This document shows positions 49,401 to 59,060 of a stretch of 64,000 nt of DNA, piece after piece. Each line of letters starts with the position of its first letter. The stretch's first letter is position 1. Origin of the DNA: Ampullaceana balthica (taxonomy: Eukaryota > Mollusca > Gastropoda > Lymnaeidae); contig CALYLW010000122.1 in assembly GCA_944989445.1 (NCBI GenBank), positions 124,001-188,000 on the forward strand, in the 5' to 3' direction. Position numbers and translations under genes: made by a program. The notes beneath the pieces were generated by a model, which had not been told where the DNA came from, did not search any database, and saw only the letters and a program-made list of their open reading frames with translations.

Positions 49401-52034
49401 AGCCTATGTTGTATGAATGCATAAACAGCCTACGTTGTAAGATTTCCTAAACAGCCTATGTCGTATGATTGCCTAAACAGCCTATGTGTATAATTGCCTA
49501 AACAGCCAATGTTGTAAGATTGCCTTAAACGGCCTACGTTGTATGATTGCCAAAACATCCGACGTATGATTGCCAAAACATCCGACGTATGATTGCCAAA
49601 ACATCCGACGTATGATTGCCTAAACAGCCCACGTTGTATGATTTCCTAAACAGCCAAACATTTGCTCTCTCTCACTGCCAGGATGCCCTGCTGTGGAACA
49701 AATACGGTGCCACCCTGGCCAACGGCAACAGGAGCGAGGAGGCGGTGGAGGCCTACAGGAGAGCTCTCGAGCTGGCCCCCGGGTTTATACGCTCCCGTTA
49801 CAATTTAGGCATCGCTTGCATCAACTTGCAAGCTTACAGGTCAGTGGAGACAATTGTTGCTTTGATCGAAGAAAGAAGTCCATATTTTAACTTGTCTCTA
49901 GAGTCTCCTCACAGTTACTTTTGTGGTTGACTTCTCGTCACCATTAAAATACACCACAGCAATGAGGGTAAATAAACAAGTTATTCTTTGAAAATTTACT
50001 TTTAAAAATAATACCTCTTCAGTATCTCCTGTGGCCACATCTAAAAATGTATTAATGTTTTCCTCTCCCTTGCAATAAAAGAAAAAGGCTTATTTACTAA
50101 ACAACCCGTAAAAACAAAGTTTTTGACTATAAATCCCTTATATATGAGACATAACTAAAAGTATTGATTATGTTCAAACGCGACAAACATTTACAGACTG
50201 AAACTGATTTAACTCCCCTTTGCTGTAAAACGGGGCGAGGGGTGGGGGAGGTGTGGTCATCGATGGCTGGGGTGAACTCGAGGGACACATGATTGTAAAC
50301 AATAACAGACGCTACATTGAGTTATATAGAGATAAACTAAAAATGCAATAATTTAATTACGGTACATTCGATCGATCTGAAATTTTGATATGACACATTG
50401 TTAGGTGACACAAGTCTATGTGCAAAATTTCAGCTGATAGCATCACGGGAAGTGTGTGATTTTTTACTTTTGTTTTTCCACCCGACCGCGAACGACAGAT
50501 ACCACGACAGAGAGTCAAGATTTCGAAGTTAATATAAGGGATTTAATAAAACAAACCCGTAAAAACAAAGTTTTTGTCTATAAATCCCTTATATATGAGA
50601 CATTATAACTAACAGTATTGATTATGTTCAAACGCAACAAACATTTACAGACTGAATCTGTCTTAACTACCCTTTGCTTTATAACCCGGGGGGGGGGTGG
50701 GAGAGGGGAGTAAAGGTCTGGTCACCGATCGCTGGACCGAGCTCAGCGTGACACGTAAAATGTAAACAAAAAGCACGCCAGTACATCGACGATGTTGCGT
50801 GAATGCGCGAACTGAAATGTCACGTGAAAAAAAACAATAACAAACCGTGAAATTGAATTACATATGACGGAATTACATATGCCGTATAAAGATAAACTAA
50901 AAATGCATTAATTTAATTATGGTACGTTCGATCGATCTGAAATTTAGCTACGATGCATTGTTAGGTGACACAAGTCTATGTGCCAAATTTCAGCTCGATG
51001 GCATCACGGGAAGTGGGTCATTTTTTACTTTTGTTTTTCCGCCCGACGTACGAAGAGATCACGACAGAGAAACAAGATTTCAAAGTTAATATAAGGGATT
51101 TAAAAATAGGAAGAAACTGATCAAACTTACCTGGATACATCAAAAAATGTGTGAAAAGCTAAATCCTTTGATATTCTTATATAAATGTTGGTATTCTTAT
51201 AGTACTGTTGATATACTTATAATACTGTTGATATTCATATAGCACTGTTGATATTCATATAGTACTGTTGATATTCATATAGTACTGTTGATATTCATAT
51301 AGTACTGTTGATATTCATATAGTACTGTTGATATTCTTATAGTACTGTTGATATTCATATAGTACTGTTGATATTCAAATAGTACTGTTGATATTCTTAT
51401 AGTACTGTTGATATTCATATAGTACTGTTGATATTCATATAGTACTGTTGATATTCATATAGCACTGTTGATATTCATATAGCACTGTTGATATTCATAT
51501 AGTACTGTTGATATTCATATAGCACTGTTGATATTCATATAGTACTGTTGATATTCATATAGTACTGTTGATATTCATATAGTACTGTTGATATTCTTAT
51601 AGTACTGTTGATATTCTTATAGTACTGTTGATATTCATATAGTACTGTTGATATTCATATAGTACTGTTGATATTCTTATAGTACTGTTGATATTCATAT
51701 AGTACTGTTGATATTCATATAGTACTGTTGATATTCATATAGCACTGTTGATATTCATATAGTACTGTTGATATTCTTATAGTATTAAATCAATCTCACC
51801 AGCTTTCAATGATTGGTTTGTAACTTGTTGTCAATAACTCCATCCAGGGAAGCTGTCGAGCACTTCGTCACGGCTCTGAACATGCAGCGGGAGAGCCGAG
51901 GCCCCCAGGGCCAATCCTCGGCCATGTCGGAGAACATCTGGGGCACCATGAGGATGGCCCTGTCCTTGCTGGGTCGGACTGACCTCTACGCCGCGTGTGA
52001 GGAGCGCGACCTCGACCGATTGAAAGACATCTGA
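28308..52034 (+). CDS. PEX5: PEX5, peroxisomal targeting signal 1 receptor
   Basis: Cytosolic cycling receptor that binds C-terminal PTS1 (SKL-type) signals and docks at PEX14/PEX13. Coding exons: 28308-28403, 29730-29777, 30200-30235, 30806-30929, 35006-35231, 36007-36148, 36960-37082, 37869-37990, 43069-43120, 45522-45665, 46997-47066, 47871-48055, 48246-48327, 48839-48925, 49682-49839, 51848-52034, about 626 residues. The N-terminus [15 protein letters not shown] carries the conserved Cys11 used for receptor ubiquitination. Seven WxxxF/Y motifs follow at 114 WAEEF, 136 WAAEY, 151 WAHDY, 177 WSSEF, 191 WADDF, 256 WVEDF and 274 WEEEY. TPRs run from about residue 324, including [35 protein letters not shown] and [12 protein letters not shown]; the end is [19 protein letters not shown]. 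Exons 11-12 need three single-base corrections (47056-47062, 47989-47992, about 48022-48034). Every other junction is in phase. Confidence 0.95.
28475..28960 (+). mobile_element. Dispersed repeat with TAAATCCCTTATAT-type inverted ends, old copy (PEX5 intron 1)
   Basis: Begins TAAATCCTTTATATTAACTC, followed by CGACCGACCGACC, and ends TAAAGGATTTATAGTC. Internal GATCGATC-TGAAATTTTG-like text is shared, in either orientation, with copies at 50105, 50555 and 61545. Ends are more diverged here. Confidence 0.6.
29017..29236. repeat. Minisatellite, about 43-bp unit, 5 copies (PEX5 intron 1)
   Basis: ATTTAAATACTTGCTAGCAG followed by GATCTATAAAATATAAACAT recurs five times, with CTAGC/CCAGC and TATA/TCTA variants. 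Confidence 0.85.
29260..29600 (-). mobile_element. Possible Penelope-like element fragment
   Basis: On the minus strand GAGGAAGGCTCTTTGCCAAA followed by ATGTTCGCTG resembles the conserved GAGGAAGGC...GCCGAAACGTT stretch common near the 3' end of Penelope-like elements. No RT or GIY-YIG frame is present. Low confidence. Confidence 0.25.
31008..31053. repeat. (AT)n microsatellite (PEX5 intron 4)
   Basis: An uninterrupted AT run of about 46 bp, directly followed by ACTAGTAGACCCGTCGTGCG, a motif often seen at the start of invertebrate dispersed repeats. Confidence 0.85.
31054..34405. other. Repeat-derived middle of PEX5 intron 4
   Basis: AT-rich DNA bracketed by two long (AT)n runs. From 31240 to 32030 GGGCCC-type islands (GGGCCCCGG, GGGGCCC) recur every 180-250 bp. 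TAATATATAAAGCTCA at 33180 reappears inverted at 34394-34409, so 33180-34410 may be one inserted element. Similar sentences recur in 32760-33100 and 33470-33640 (AAAATGGCCTATG, TTAAGCGTTTTCAGGATCAC), showing duplication. No coding exon seen. Confidence 0.45.
34408..34448. repeat. (AT)n microsatellite (PEX5 intron 4)
   Basis: AT run of about 40 bp at the right edge of the repeat-derived block. Confidence 0.85.
34529..34705. repeat. Minisatellite, 36-bp unit with internal palindrome, 5 copies (PEX5 intron 4)
   Basis: Units contain AATGACATTTATGTCATT, a palindrome with a 2-bp spacer, plus GCAGACACAGATAGCCC. The last copies are degraded. Confidence 0.8.
36507..36661. repeat. Minisatellite, 31-bp unit, 5 copies (PEX5 intron 6)
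   Basis: Five virtually identical copies of a 31-bp unit containing AATCAGGTAAATATGGAGTT. Near-perfect identity implies recent expansion. Each unit contains AG|GTAAAT, a potential 5' splice site. Confidence 0.9.
37395..37716. repeat. Minisatellite, 40-bp unit, 8 copies (PEX5 intron 7)
   Basis: Eight copies of a 40-bp unit containing AATTATTAGGTCTCACGATT, differing at two positions (CACGATT/CACCATT and ACCCTTG/ACCATTG). The variants recur in blocks, indicating multi-unit duplication. Confidence 0.9.
38112..42830. repeat. 4.7-kb minisatellite array, 30/24-bp units (PEX5 intron 8)
   Basis: About 160 units of ACAAACATTTATAGACATAG plus ACTAAACTAC (30 bp), mixed with 24-bp units lacking the CATAGA segment. 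TGAC-for-CTAC variants cluster in the first 700 bp, TAGACACAG variants are scattered and TTACTAAAC variants occur only after 41800. Until about 41500 unit lengths are multiples of three, leaving long open frames on the minus strand (repeated [10 protein letters not shown]; up to about 497 codons). The plus strand is full of stops. These frames follow from unit length and no protein is inferred. Confidence 0.95.
43163..43805. repeat. Minisatellite, about 52-bp unit, left part (PEX5 intron 9)
   Basis: Units contain CTGACACAGAATACTGACGA and CTCTTCCCATCTTTGAAACA. The array is interrupted by an inserted transposon at 43806-45025 and resumes at 45026. It starts only about 40 bp after the exon 9 donor. 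Confidence 0.92.
43806..45025. mobile_element. 1.2-kb DNA transposon inserted in the minisatellite, 6-bp TSD
   Basis: The ends are CAGGCCTGCCAACC and its reverse complement GGTTGGCAGGCCTG. The duplication TACTGA is at 43800-43805 and 45026-45031. CAG-type ends suggest hAT; a 6-bp rather than 8-bp TSD is unusual but known in some hAT groups. Inside, the frame at 44153 ([20 protein letters not shown]) and the neighbouring frame reading [12 protein letters not shown] may be transposase remnants. The left end is rich in CCCGATTTT/CGGGATT words. Confidence 0.75.
45026..45506. repeat. Minisatellite, about 52-bp unit, right part (PEX5 intron 9)
   Basis: Continuation of the 43163-43805 array after the transposon. 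It runs up to within 16 bp of the exon 10 acceptor (CTCCTACAG), so the last unit abuts the polypyrimidine tract. Confidence 0.92.
45723..45765. repeat. 10-bp tandem repeat CCCCAGTTTC (PEX5 intron 10)
   Basis: Four to five copies, 60 bp after the exon 10 donor. Confidence 0.85.
45811..46160. mobile_element. Probable hAT-type MITE, diverged ends (PEX5 intron 10)
   Basis: Left end CAGGGGTCTCAGTTTTG; right end inverted reads CAAGCGTCTCAAACACA. The flanks TGTCTATTG and TGTCTGTTG could be a degraded 8-bp TSD. GGGCCGCACAG near the left end and GGGCCACGTGCG near the right are typical of hAT MITE interiors. Confidence 0.5.
46170..46985. other. Rest of PEX5 intron 10
   Basis: AT-rich; a GGGTGGGG run near 46480. 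No gene or clear repeat recognised. Confidence 0.5.
47060..47062 (+). other. In-frame TGA in PEX5 exon 11 caused by an apparent 1-base deletion
   Basis: Exon 11 reads [21 protein letters not shown] then TGA. With one more T the reading becomes A-L-R-K and continues in phase into exon 12 (CLELNPDN). Exon 11 is 70 bp, whereas the junction needs 71. The missing base lies in the short T run at 47059-47060. Confidence 0.8.
47146..47337. mobile_element. 192-bp hAT-type MITE (PEX5 intron 11)
   Basis: CAGTGTTTCTCAA at the left end and TTGAGAAACACTG at the right form a perfect 13-bp inverted repeat. The flanks GTCCACAT (47138-47145) and GTCTACAT (47338-47345) are an 8-bp TSD with one mismatch. GGGGGGCGCGAGG-like interior is typical. 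Confidence 0.85.
47462..47845. repeat. Minisatellite, 29-bp unit, about 13 copies (PEX5 intron 11)
   Basis: GACAATGATGCAACTAAAGA-type units alternating with GACAATGCTACAACTAAAGA units; the array ends 25 bp before the exon 12 acceptor. Confidence 0.9.
47989..48034 (+). other. Two apparent 1-base insertions in PEX5 exon 12
   Basis: The frame runs SWLAHNP, then must shift at the CCCC run near 47989-47992 to read [10 protein letters not shown]. It shifts again in the CTCC-rich stretch near 48022-48034 to read SELTFMS before joining exon 13 ([16 protein letters not shown]). Removing one C at each place makes the exon 183 bp, which is exactly the phase exon 13 needs. Confidence 0.75.
48411..48750. 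repeat. Minisatellite, about 50-bp unit, 7 copies (PEX5 intron 13)
   Basis: ATGTAATATGGGGCCCTTCA followed by CACATATGACTGACCATATA and CCTAAA recurs about seven times with moderate divergence. Confidence 0.88.
49082..49292. repeat. Minisatellite, 31-bp unit, about 7 copies (PEX5 intron 14)
   Basis: CACTGTAGCCATCATGGTGC followed by ATCTAGCCATA repeats almost perfectly. Confidence 0.92.
49340..49660. repeat. Minisatellite, about 26-bp unit, about 12 copies (PEX5 intron 14)
   Basis: CCTAAACAGCCTATGTTGTA plus TGATTG units, grading into AAAACATCCGACGTATGATT variants before returning to the main type. A second, unrelated array in the same intron. Confidence 0.88.
50105..50547. mobile_element. TAAATCCCTTATAT-ended repeat, first of two tandem copies (PEX5 intron 15)
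   Basis: Starts ACCCGTAAAAACAAAGTTTT, then GACTATAAATCCCTTATATA, and ends TTAATATAAGGGATTTA. The inverted ends are TAAATCCCTTATAT / ATATAAGGGATTTA. The interior has TTCGATCGATCTGAAATTTT. The next copy follows within about 10 bp. Confidence 0.7.
50555..51102. mobile_element. TAAATCCCTTATAT-ended repeat, second tandem copy (PEX5 intron 15)
   Basis: Same start and end as the previous copy with the same interior landmarks (GTTCGATCGATCTGAAATTT, AGGTGACACAAGTCTATGTG, CATCACGGGAAGTG). About 100 bp extra sequence follows the G-run at 50690. Confidence 0.7.
51180..51785. repeat. Minisatellite, 20-bp unit, about 30 copies (PEX5 intron 15)
   Basis: ATATTCATATAGTACTGTTG repeated about 30 times, with CATAT/CTTAT and GTACT/GCACT variants. 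It stops about 60 bp before the last exon. Confidence 0.95.
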
Positions 52035-52464
52035 CACCCCCGGGGGGCCAAGGCTGTAAGTAGGAGGTACTCTGGAGAGGATGCCGCAGTGAGCTGTGAC
52101 CTACTGACGAGGGATGTGATGTGTGATAGAGGGTTGCGTGACTTGGATGGCTCTGCGCCGCTGCCGACATCACTCTGTGGCGAAAGTGAGACAGTCTGTG
52201 GTGAAAGTGAGACACTCTATGGGAGCTTGAAGCTAATTTTTCAATGACTTTGGGACTGCCTCAAATGTTTACTGTCAATAAGGAAATATCATTGGGCCTT
52301 TTGGCCTTCTCAGACATCTGACCACTGTCACTCCCAGGCTCAGGAAACATTTCACTGTTGTCATATATTTAGAGAGGGAAATTTAATTTTAAAATTTGTT
52401 TTTTTTTGGGTGTTCTTTTCCCCGCAATAGGTATGTTTATTGAGGTGATGGCGTAGGTAAATTG

Positions 52465-52470
52465 AATAAA
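52465..52470 (+). terminator. PEX5 polyadenylation signal
   Basis: AATAAA 431 bp after the PEX5 stop codon, followed by a GT-rich stretch (GTCATGTGGCGTCG). First canonical signal downstream. Confidence 0.6.
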
Positions 52471-54484
52471 AGTCATGTGGCGTCGATTAAAGCATCATTT
52501 TCCTAATGATGGGTCGTGTCACGTCTTGATAAACCACCACATAATCGGTGTCCGCCATCGCCAGGAAATGAAGCCCCATTTAAAGAATGCGAATGAAATT
52601 TATTTTGGAGTCTGCTGACTTTTCATTGGTTAATTTCACGCATCACGAGATTCAGACGAGTAGAGACAGCTCTTATTTATTTTGCCCAATGTTACGAATT
52701 CCAGAGATCAAGATTTTTGTGTGTGTAAATATCATCTGAATGGCACATGGCAACATTACTTATTCCCCCCAGTGGTGTCCTCCTAATTTAGTTCCTTCCC
52801 AAAGCAACAAGCCACATTTAGTTTTAGCACAATGTGAATTTTTAAAAAATTATTTTAAGTGGCTTGAAAATCAGTATTATACGATACTAGCTGCAACCCG
52901 CTCATAGCATACACCGCAGAATTGCTCATAGATAGTGCAAAGAAAGGGGAAAAAGAATGGACACAAACAGCAGCACGAAGAAATCAGAACCACGCGAGTG
53001 AACGTGGTTCAATCAACCGCAGTGCCCATGTCTCGAGACCGACAATAGTCATGCTTGCTTCCTTGCTCGCGTCTTGCTTGCTCTAGTTTCTGGCAAATTC
53101 TATATATAGATATTCAACAAAATTTCAAGTTAAAAAAAATTGTGGTACAAGTAAGCCGTCAACAGTTGGCAAGACAGGACAATTTCAATTCTGAGCAATT
53201 CAGCTTCCATTTTTGAGAGTAACACGGAGCACTTGCTGTTCTGAGAGCAGGGCTGCTTTGATTTCGGTTTTATTTGTGACTTAAATAATTTATCGTTTAT
53301 CATTGCACAGCCGGCAGCAGCCAATCTCATCCAAAACATCCACATGACTGACTGCCCTTTTATTTTGATGGCAGCCGCAACAACTCATTCCATTGTTTCT
53401 TTGGCCCTATGAGCAGATCTCGTCCCCGTTGAAATGGATTCAGTTCCTAACTGGCGGCAACTCTCATCAATTGAGTGCAGGCCATCATATCACAGTCCAC
53501 AGCCGGCACAGATTGAACACAAACCAAAACTTGGGCTCACGGAGCTGTCTAGTTTTAAAAATGGCAACAAAATCCGTCGGATCGATGAGTCAGTTTTCAA
53601 AATCTTTTCAAAGGGGAATAAGTTATTGTAATTTATGCAATAAAATGTGGGTCAGTCACCATTTCAATACCAGAATTAAATTATTTTTTTTAATATAAAA
53701 AGGTCGAAAGAGTTGCCTTACATGTTGGAATTTTTTATTGTAATTTAAATGTTTTGTTATCCTGACATAATTTGGTCTTTTTACCATTGACAGTTAATGC
53801 CATGAAAAAGTTAAGAGATTTGTTTTCTAAAGCCCTTGTTCACCTCCATTTCATTAATAAAATAATGTATTTCAACACTACAACTGAATTTTTAATTGGG
53901 TTTGTAACAAATCTTAAATAGCTTTTTTTCTTCAGGACAACGTATTTTTAATTTAAAATATTTTGTTTTGGTATATAATAATGGAAAACATTAGGTTATG
54001 GATTTTCCTTTTAACAAATTTTAAACAACGTGAAAAAAAAAGAAGAAGAAAAAAAAATAATAACATGTGCAAAAAATATTTACAATTAACACTTGATTGT
54101 CTTATTTATGGAACTGTAATCTGAACAGAATGTCATTGATCTCCCCTTCTTGCCAAACTAACATCAGTCCAATGTAATTAGGAACAATTACAAATGAGAT
54201 TAGAATTATTGATTGTGTCCACCTGAATTAGAATTAATATATAATTAAATGTCTTACTGGTATGTATATATTGGCGTATATATAATATTTAATAAAGGAC
54301 TTATTGGTATGTCAGTTAATATGATTGAATCCATTAAATTACAACAATCTAAAGTCATTCAGTTTCCTTTCAGAACATGGTCTGCAAAATAATTCAAATC
54401 CTTCCCCCCATCATATATTTAATATTACATATATTTTGTATGATGCTTTGTGCTGATGGTTTTGGGTGCAACAATATGTTGTTT
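52471..54484. other. PEX5-AGTRAP intergenic, part 1
   Basis: No gene found. 52887-53113 opens with ACTAGCTGCAACCCGC and closes TCTATATATAGATA, probably an inserted dispersed repeat. The remainder is AT-rich single-copy-looking DNA. Confidence 0.45.
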
Positions 54485-54740
54485 TGTCTTATGTCTTAGC
54501 TATACAGAATATTATTGCGTCCACGGACCATACCAGTCTGTTGGTAGCAGCATGGGTCACGGCTATGAGGGTTCCATGCATTACCCAGCCGCCTTTGTTT
54601 CCCTAACTAGTGTTAGGTACCCTTTCGGAGCTGGGTGGACACCCTTGGCCCCAGGAACAAATCCCTGCCTTCACGGGGATTTAGACCCGTGACCATCAGT
54701 ACGCCAGCCAAGCATGCATGCCACTTGACCACCGTGCCCT
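54485..54740 (-). mobile_element. tRNA-derived SINE, copy C
   Basis: On the minus strand it starts GGGCACGGTGGTCAAGTGGC (A-box TGGTCAAGTGG), then GGTCACGGGTCTAAATCCC (B-box). The body follows (GTACCTAACACTAGTTAGGG, AACAAAGGCGGCTGGGTAAT, GGAACCCTCATAGCCGTG), ending in GGACGCAATAATATTCTGTA. It is the best preserved head of the four copies. Confidence 0.85.
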
Positions 54741-56115
54741 GCGTGTTTTAAAAAAGGATAAAATAATTATTTCTCAAATTCCCACCTCATGGAGTTGTCA
54801 TATTAAATTGGTATGTGTCATATCATTATTATTATTATTGATGAGTGAACCTATAAATGATCAGTTGTTTAATTGCACCTGCTAACTTATCAAGAATGGA
54901 GAGATTATGTACAATTGTGTGATGTTTGTTTATTTGATGTAAAAAGACTTAAATATATTTACTTGAGACTTGATTTGAATTTGACCTTTTTCCTTATTCA
55001 ATTTCTTTCCATGAAAACAATAAAACAAACACATGCAGACAATGACGACTTTATTTGGTCTTTTATTTCTTTGATTCTCCAAGATCAATAATTGATAATT
55101 GGAATGTGAACGAAATGAAAAGCAAACTCATATTATGTATAAGGAAAAATTGCAGACATGAAAATTTTCAATTATAATGAAAAAACTGAAAGGGATATCA
55201 CCACATGTAGTATAAAGAAATATATAACAATATCTGTAGCAAAGATAAGCAGCATATATAAAATAATGTAAATGAAGGGAATTGTCACAAAAATTTGTAT
55301 TACAATAAAACCAAAATCAGTACATTATATTTTTTTCCAAAAATCAAATATTACAAAAAAATTAATTCTTATACCTTCACATTTTAAAAAAAGCTGTGAC
55401 ATTTACATCTACGTATTTTTTGATGTTGATAAAATAAAAACATTTTGATTTTCAAAACACTTTTTCTATGTTAACAATCCCGTTGACAGATTTAGTCTTT
55501 AAATTCTTTCCGATCTTATTACCGTTTCTTTTGTATGAAGTAAAGAATCCAAACTGTAAAAAAAACTAATTGCGTGAAGCGACGTTGAGCCTAAATTGAT
55601 CTGACCAGACTACCGTCAAGCTACTCAAACTTGACAAGCTTTATCCGTAGGTGCTTGTCAACTCTGCATCGCTTCACAAAAAAAATCCTTTCAGTTATTT
55701 TTAAAATCTTTTTTTTTCGCCAAAGATCTTTTTGATTGTTTTTATTCCTTGTTACTATTGAGCGCCAAAAATCTGAGCTCTTAAATTTTCCAAGTAAAAT
55801 TCTCTTGGCAACCACCGAAAAAAAGAAGACGTCATAAAGGGACACCATTGAGATGGGCCCTCCCGACACCCAGGAATGTGTACGGCAAGCACAGCTCACT
55901 CACAATACTGCGGTGTACTTTAAACGGCCGCTATTATAAACCAACCTGGCCACAATCTCGAGGATCTAGTTTAGGTCATCGCTCATTAGGGAGATCCTCA
56001 CAAGGTCTGCCTGGGAGAGTAAATGTACTCGCTGGCACTACCGACGCTACAATAAAGTACACCTCACCGTTGATTAGCATAAAATCTTGGAACAGCAACA
56101 GTAATCACTTTACCT
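54741..56115. other. PEX5-AGTRAP intergenic, part 2
   Basis: AT-rich DNA to 55560. The moderately GC-rich segment 55850-56080 has no splice-flanked frame or recognised protein. No gene called. Confidence 0.45.
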
Positions 56116-56121
56116 AACATC

Positions 56122-56560
56122 CCTAATGTCTGTGTATCACAAATGTCTGCCTATCCCCAATGTCTGCCTATCCCTAATGTCTGGCCATCCCCAATGACTG
56201 GCCTATCCCCAATGTCTGGCCATCCCCAATGTCTGGCCTATCCCCAATGTCTGGCCTATCCCCAATGACTGGCCTATCCCCAATGTCGCCTATCCCCAAT
56301 GACTGCCCTATCCCCAATGTCTGGCCTATCCCCAATGTCTGGCCTATCCCCAATGTCTGGCCTACCCCCAATGACTGGCCTATCCCCAATGACTGGCCTA
56401 TCCCCAATGCCTGGCCTATCCCCAATGCCTGGCCTATCCCCAATGACTGGCCTAACCCCAATGACTGGCCATCCCCAATGTCTGCTTATTCTTAATGTCT
56501 GCCTATCCTTTAATGTCTGCCTATCCTTTAATGTCTGCCTATCCTTTAATGTCTGCCTAT
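56122..56560. repeat. Minisatellite, 18-bp unit, about 23 copies
   Basis: GGCCTATCCCCAATGTCT units with GTCT/GACT/GCCT variants; the last copies drift to CTTTAATGTCTGCCTATC. Several frames stay open on both strands because 18 is a multiple of three. Confidence 0.93.
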
Positions 56561-56647
56561 CAGCAATGTATGTGCAGCAGTATCTCACTTATCATGCTCA
56601 GCACATCTGATAATACAACACCTTTTGTCAGCGGCGATAATGTGTTT

Positions 56648-56963
56648 GTGCCAGAGGCACATCTGGTAATACAAGTGTTTGCCAGAGGCACATCTGGTAA
56701 TACAAGTGTTTGCCAGAGGCACATCTGGTAATACAAGTGTTTGCCAGAGGCACATCTGGTAATACAAGTGTTTGCCAGAGGCACATCTGGTAATACAAGT
56801 GTTTGCCAGAGGCACATCTGGTAATACAAGTGTTTGCCAGAGGCACATCTGGTAATACAAGTGTTTGCCAGAGGCACATCTGGTAATACAAGTGTTTGCC
56901 AGAGGCACATCTGGTAATACAAGTGTTTGCCAGAGGCACATCTGGTAATACAAGTGTTTGCCA
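56648..56963. repeat. Minisatellite, 31-bp unit, about 10 copies
   Basis: CAGAGGCACATCTGGTAATA plus CAAGTGTTTGC, repeated almost without change, which implies recent expansion. Confidence 0.95.
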
Positions 56964-58277
56964 GCAGCTTACAATCCAGGCACAACTTAATAATGGCAAT
57001 ATGAATAAAAAATATTTTTTTTAAATCCACCATCATAATTGTCAAGAAACAATGAGCATTAGATGCAATGCTTTCAATATTAAACTTTTACGACTTATGC
57101 AAGATTTCATAACAATGCTGACCGGGTTTAATTAAAACTTCTTATGTTTAAAAACTAATTAAATTAATTGTTTACTGGCAAATGAATAAATTATCATAGA
57201 TCAGCAGTAAAAAATTAAAGCCATCTTTACCATTAAAAAAAACTATTTTTAAAAATGCCACAAGCGGCATTTACGTGATAATTCTTTCAAAAATTCCTGT
57301 ACATTAGTCACTGTTAAAAACATCTCCCTGCTACTGGCATACCATAGAACCACTGAAAACAGCGGTCTTACTGTCTTAATGTTGTTGTTTTTTCTCCTTA
57401 CTATTCTTCTGTTTATTGGAATTTTAATCAAGCCTTGACACAAGTTGTGCGAGGTTGAACACATCTAATGTCAAATATGATCATAACTGTCATGTGGCCC
57501 CGTAGTTTGCCATCACTATAAGGATGTAAATGATGTAAACATAAAATTATTTCTAAAACAACAAGGTTCTCACTGATAAGTTGATGAGATGCGGAATGTA
57601 TAGTTTGAGAAGCTCTGTTGAAAAAAATCAACAGAAACCACAATGCAGATTGAATATTTCTTAATTTGGCCATCAACAATAATGAAGAGGTAAGGCTCAA
57701 ATAATCAGGCAACATTAAAGAATTTCAATGTATCATAAGAACGCGAATGCCCAAAAGACCTCAACAATTGTAAATGTTTTAAGGGGAGAATACATTTAGG
57801 TAAATATTTCATTGACACAGTTTCAGAAGCAAAAAAAACTTTAAAAATTTTAATGAGTCGAGCAGAAAGCAAATTACATAAATGCCAGGTTGGCTAATTT
57901 ATAAAATAAAAGGTTTGAAGTGATTTACTTCAGGAAATGGGTAATTTCCCATATCATCCCTTTCTCATGTCCAAAAGATTTCATGTGTAAAAAAATCTAG
58001 GATCTACAAGACATTTCTTACATAAAAACACCTTGAAAATATACATTGCAAATTACATTTTGACAGAGATCATGGGACTATTTAAATACACAAGCAGTGA
58101 CTAGGTTCAGGAAAACATTTAGAGGTGGAAAAAAAGCTGACATTAAAAACACTGGCTACTTAAGGGATATGTTTGTGTACATAATTCTGAAAAGCATATG
58201 AGCGAAAGAAAGATTGGAATCAGTAAAAGATCTGCAAGTATTGTTGCATAGTTGTCTTTAATATTAGTGTTTATTGC
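56964..58277. other. AT-rich spacer downstream of AGTRAP
   Basis: No exon or repeat recognised. Confidence 0.5.
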
Positions 58278-58325
58278 AGTAGTAGTAGTAGTAATAGTAA
58301 TAGTAGTAGTATAGTTGTTATAGTA
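58278..58325. repeat. (TAG)n-rich microsatellite
   Basis: Imperfect AGT/AAT trinucleotide run. Confidence 0.8.
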
Positions 58326-58427
58326 GTAAATAGTTCTAGTTGTGGTATATACAACTTAAGATTCATAAATGTGGGCATCTCAGTACTGCTGAATGATCCC
58401 TAATACAATAATGTCTCCAAAAAAAAA

Positions 58428-58795
58428 CCATCTCATACTGGTGAAATACCATCTCATACTGGTGAAATACCATCTCATACTGGTGAAATACCATCTCATA
58501 CTGGTCAAATACCATCTCATACTGGTCAAATACCATCTCACACTGGTGAAATACCATCTCATACTGGTCAAATACCATCTCACACTGGTGAAATACCATC
58601 TCACACTGGTGAAATACCATCTCACACTGGTGAAATACCATCTCACACTGGTGAAATACCATCTCACACTGGTCAAATACCATCTCACACTGGTGAAATA
58701 CCATCTCACACTGGTGAAATACCATCTCACACTGATGAAATACCATCTCACACTGCTGAAATACCGTCTCATACTGGTGAAATACCATCTTAGAT
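58428..58795. repeat. Minisatellite, 21-bp unit, 17 copies
   Basis: CATACTGGTGAAATACCATCT with CATAC/CACAC and GGTGAA/GGTCAA variants. All units are 21 bp, so three frames read open (for example repeated TGEIPSH-like heptads); no gene is inferred. Lies about 270 bp downstream of the AGTRAP stop. Confidence 0.95.
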
Positions 58796-59060
58796 TTGTA
58801 CATTTTATTTTCTAGCCTCGCAAATTTTATATTAGCGTGCTTTTCTGACTCTGCTAATTTTTCTAATTTACTTTAATATTCAATCTAGTATATTATGGAT
58901 TGCACATGTTTTATTTTTCAAAACTAATTTCCCAACTATTCCCCACCCCCACCCCCCACCTTTAAAAAGTAAAATTCTTTTTAAAAATCTTAAAATATGA
59001 AATTTAACAAAAGATATGTTACGAGGGTGGAATACGTCCATCGGCTTGAGGATCACTGAC

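Noticed and set aside
38112..49660. CRISPR-like regularly spaced repeats
   Set aside because: The repeats are contiguous tandem units without unique spacers, in an animal gene intron.
58363..58815. Overlapping 130-146-codon ORFs on both strands
   Set aside because: Produced by a 21-bp tandem repeat; open in three frames at once.
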